Part shown: positions 6,361 to 7,889 of the stretch, one piece after another
How the letters are laid out: every line of letters starts with the position of its first letter
Position numbering within the stretch: position 1 is the stretch's first letter
Assembly: GCA_937916485.1 (NCBI GenBank)
Contig: CALFSV010000115.1
Coordinates: 1 to 7,889 of the forward strand
Source of the DNA: an uncultured Paracoccaceae bacterium
GTDB taxonomy: Bacteria > Pseudomonadota > Alphaproteobacteria > Rhodobacterales > Rhodobacteraceae
Reading direction: 5' to 3'
DNA: 7,889 nucleotides
Notes under the pieces: model-generated
What the model saw: the letters and a program-made list of their open reading frames with translations, nothing else
The model's database searches: none
What the model was told of the DNA's origin: nothing
Translations under genes and position numbers: made by a program

Positions 6361-6362
6361 TA

Positions 6363-6881
6363 ATGACAACGATCTTGTCGTTAATGCGTATCCTCAACGG
6401 CGCGCTTGAAAAACTCACCGCTGTGATATCTTCCAGCCTTGCGGCGATTATGGTTCTGGCCCTGACCGGAAGCGCAGTGACACGCTATATAAGCGGCACC
6501 GGGTACGACTGGTTCATCGAATTGCCCCCGGCGTTGGTGCCTTGGATGGTTTTTCCGCTACTGGGGCCGTTGCTGCGGTCAGGATCGCATATTCAGGTCG
6601 ACCTGCTGCCTACTCTCTTGGAGGGCAAGGCGGCGCTGTGGCTCAAGTTGTTTGTCTATTCACTGATGGTTTTGGGGTCATTGATTTTCCTGCAAGCGGG
6701 GAATGAGGCTGTAGCTTTGTTCCGTCGTCTTGGCCAACTCATGGAACTGGAAATCGAACTGCCGATCTGGTGGATGTATTTGGCGTTTCCAACTGGTTTT
6801 TTCATTCTTTTGCTCTTTTCATTTGAGTTGTGGCTAGAGACGCTCTGTGAACTGACAACCCGTGAAGGAACCGCATCATGA
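6363..6881 (+). CDS. dctQ: TRAP transporter small permease subunit DctQ
   Basis: Small integral membrane subunit of the TRAP transporter, 172 aa, with the four expected hydrophobic segments at roughly 20-40, 55-72, 92-112 and 135-158. The family signature RSGSHIQVDLLP (72-83) sits after the second segment. DctQ packs against DctM and helps dock the loaded binding protein. It follows dctP by 69 nt, a gap that holds a hairpin with a T-rich tail, and it lacks a good ribosome binding site: only GGGG, inside the hairpin arm, lies about 10 nt upstream. Translation may therefore depend on that structure. The stop overlaps the dctM start by 4 nt (ATGA), so the two membrane subunits are translationally coupled. 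ATG at 6384 is an alternative start, but it has no ribosome binding site either and would shorten the N-terminus only slightly. Confidence 0.9.
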   Translation: MTTILSLMRILNGALEKLTAVISSSLAAIMVLALTGSAVTRYISGTGYDWFIELPPALVPWMVFPLLGPLLRSGSHIQVDLLPTLLEGKAALWLKLFVYSLMVLGSLIFLQAGNEAVALFRRLGQLMELEIELPIWWMYLAFPTGFFILLLFSFELWLETLCELTTREGTAS

Positions 6882-7889
6882 ACGCTGCTGCTACGTTACT
6901 TTCTATGCTCTTGCTGCTTTTGTCGGTGCCGATCTTTATGGTCTTTGGCCTGGGCAGTGCTTCAGTGGCGATACTTGGCATGGACCTTCCATGGTCCACA
7001 CTTATTCAGGTCTCCTTTGGATCGATGACCAAACATGTGCTGATTGCAGTGCCGTTGTTCATTTTCACGGGCATGGTCATGCTGCGAGGTGGCGCCGCCG
7101 CAAGGCTGGTTCATTTTGCCACCACATTGGTTGGCCATTGGCCTGGTGGCCTGGGTTTGGCGATGATCCTTGCTATGGGTTTTTTCGCAGCGTTCTGCGG
7201 ATCTATTCTGGCGGCGATTACTGCGGTAGGTACGATTATGATCCCAAAGATGGTCGAACAAGGCTATCCAAAACCCTTTGTAATCGTGCTCGCAGCCTCT
7301 GCTGCGTTTCTGGAAGCGCTGATCCCACCGTCTAACGCAGCGATCCTTTTCAGCGCGCTGACCGATGTGCCAGTGTCGCGCACATTTGCCGCGGGTTTCG
7401 TGCCGGGCATTGTTTTGCTGGTTCTTTTGTCCATCGTTGTCACATGGCGCTGCCGCAATCTGCGCAATCCTGAGAAAGCGACCGCCGCTGAGCGTTTGTC
7501 AGCCTTCCGCTCCGCCGTACCGGGATTATTCACGCCATTTATTATTCTGGGTGGCATCTATGCTGGATTGCTGACGCCCTCTGAATCTGCCGCCGTTGCG
7601 GGTATCTGGGCCATTCTGATCGGTATTTTGATTTATCGGGAGCTGACGTTTCGCGCGCTTTTAGACGCTTTGCATCAGACCGCGCGGATCACTGCTGTGA
7701 TCTTTTCCATCATCGCGATGGCCACTTTCTTGAGCGTTGTTTTGACCTATACTCAGGCGCCGCAAAAGCTGATTGCCTTTTTCACTGAAATGGGTGGCAC
7801 GCCGATGGCATTCTGGCTGGCTGTTGCGGTGATTTGCCTGATCCTTGGCACCTTCGTTGAGATTGTGCCGGTGTTTTATCTCACTGTGC
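6878..7889 (+). CDS. dctM: TRAP transporter large permease subunit DctM (partial, 3' end missing)
   Basis: N-terminal 337 residues of the large TRAP permease, which carries out Na+-driven substrate transport; complete homologues have about 425 aa, so roughly a fifth is outside the window. The frame is open from the ATG at 6878 to the last base. Hydrophobic segments run through most of the sequence. Family motifs: FFAAFCGSILAAITAVGTIM (102-121), IPPSN (149-153) and GGIYAGLLTPSESAAVA (225-241). In several places where common DctM sequences have SGS or GG-type small residues, this one has FCGS and ASAAFLEA, a mild divergence that may reflect a different cargo. AAGGA at 6865-6869 is a good ribosome binding site, and the ATG overlaps the dctQ stop (ATGA), the usual coupling of these two genes. 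Confidence 0.92.
   Translation, partial: MNAAATLLSMLLLLLSVPIFMVFGLGSASVAILGMDLPWSTLIQVSFGSMTKHVLIAVPLFIFTGMVMLRGGAAARLVHFATTLVGHWPGGLGLAMILAMGFFAAFCGSILAAITAVGTIMIPKMVEQGYPKPFVIVLAASAAFLEALIPPSNAAILFSALTDVPVSRTFAAGFVPGIVLLVLLSIVVTWRCRNLRNPEKATAAERLSAFRSAVPGLFTPFIILGGIYAGLLTPSESAAVAGIWAILIGILIYRELTFRALLDALHQTARITAVIFSIIAMATFLSVVLTYTQAPQKLIAFFTEMGGTPMAFWLAVAVICLILGTFVEIVPVFYLTV

Noticed and set aside
1..7889. Mobile elements, CRISPR arrays, tRNA/rRNA genes, riboswitches
   Set aside because: I saw no transposase or integrase frames, spaced repeat arrays, tRNA-like cloverleafs or long leader structures beyond those listed.

Overview
The window looks like a catabolic island from an alphaproteobacterium, most probably a marine Rhodobacteraceae (roseobacter-type) genome. 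The basis is the gene set: a DddQ-type cupin, a close DmdA homologue, and a TRAP transporter next to small-acid oxidation genes. Base composition is moderately GC-rich by eye (not computed). I see no rRNA, tRNA, CRISPR or insertion sequence. Every base except the ~275-nt divergent promoter region and a 69-nt intercistronic gap is coding or nearly so.

Layout. (1) 31-618, plus strand: a small cupin of the DMSP-lyase (DddQ/DddW/DddL) family. (2) 621-4995, minus strand: a tight four-gene operon, read from right to left. It encodes an FMN-dependent 2-hydroxy acid oxidase/dehydrogenase (4995-3799), a thiamine-diphosphate (ThDP) enzyme of the acetolactate synthase/2-oxoacid decarboxylase group (3783-2065), a transthyretin-like 5-hydroxyisourate-hydrolase homologue (2065-1730) and a DMSP demethylase-like GcvT-family protein (1730-621). 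The last three genes are joined by one-base stop/start overlaps (TAATG, TGATG), and the operon's last stop is 2 nt from the cupin's stop. (3) 4996-5270: divergent regulatory region with a 25-bp quasi-palindrome and other repeats. (4) 5271-7889, plus strand: a DctP-DctQ-DctM TRAP transporter, with DctM cut by the window end and a terminator-like hairpin between dctP and dctQ.

Working model (inference). The TRAP system imports a carboxylate. The FMN enzyme oxidises a 2-hydroxy acid to a 2-oxo acid, and the ThDP enzyme decarboxylates or ligates it. The transthyretin-like protein, the tetrahydrofolate-type demethylase homologue and the cupin process the methylated remainder. One concrete candidate is 4-dimethylsulfonio-2-hydroxybutyrate (DMSHB): oxidation and decarboxylation would give DMSP-aldehyde and, after one further oxidation, DMSP, on which DmdA/DddQ-type enzymes act. 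The hydrolase homologue does not fit this route, so an N-methylated ureide, hydantoin or betaine is a serious alternative. Four of the enzymes carry a substitution at a position I associate with catalysis or substrate binding in their best-known relatives (cupin Tyr to Phe, DmdA-like Trp to Tyr, hydroxyisourate hydrolase YRGS tail to WTSR, FMN oxidase Tyr to Phe). This suggests a pathway built from repurposed paralogues rather than a textbook DMSP or urate locus.
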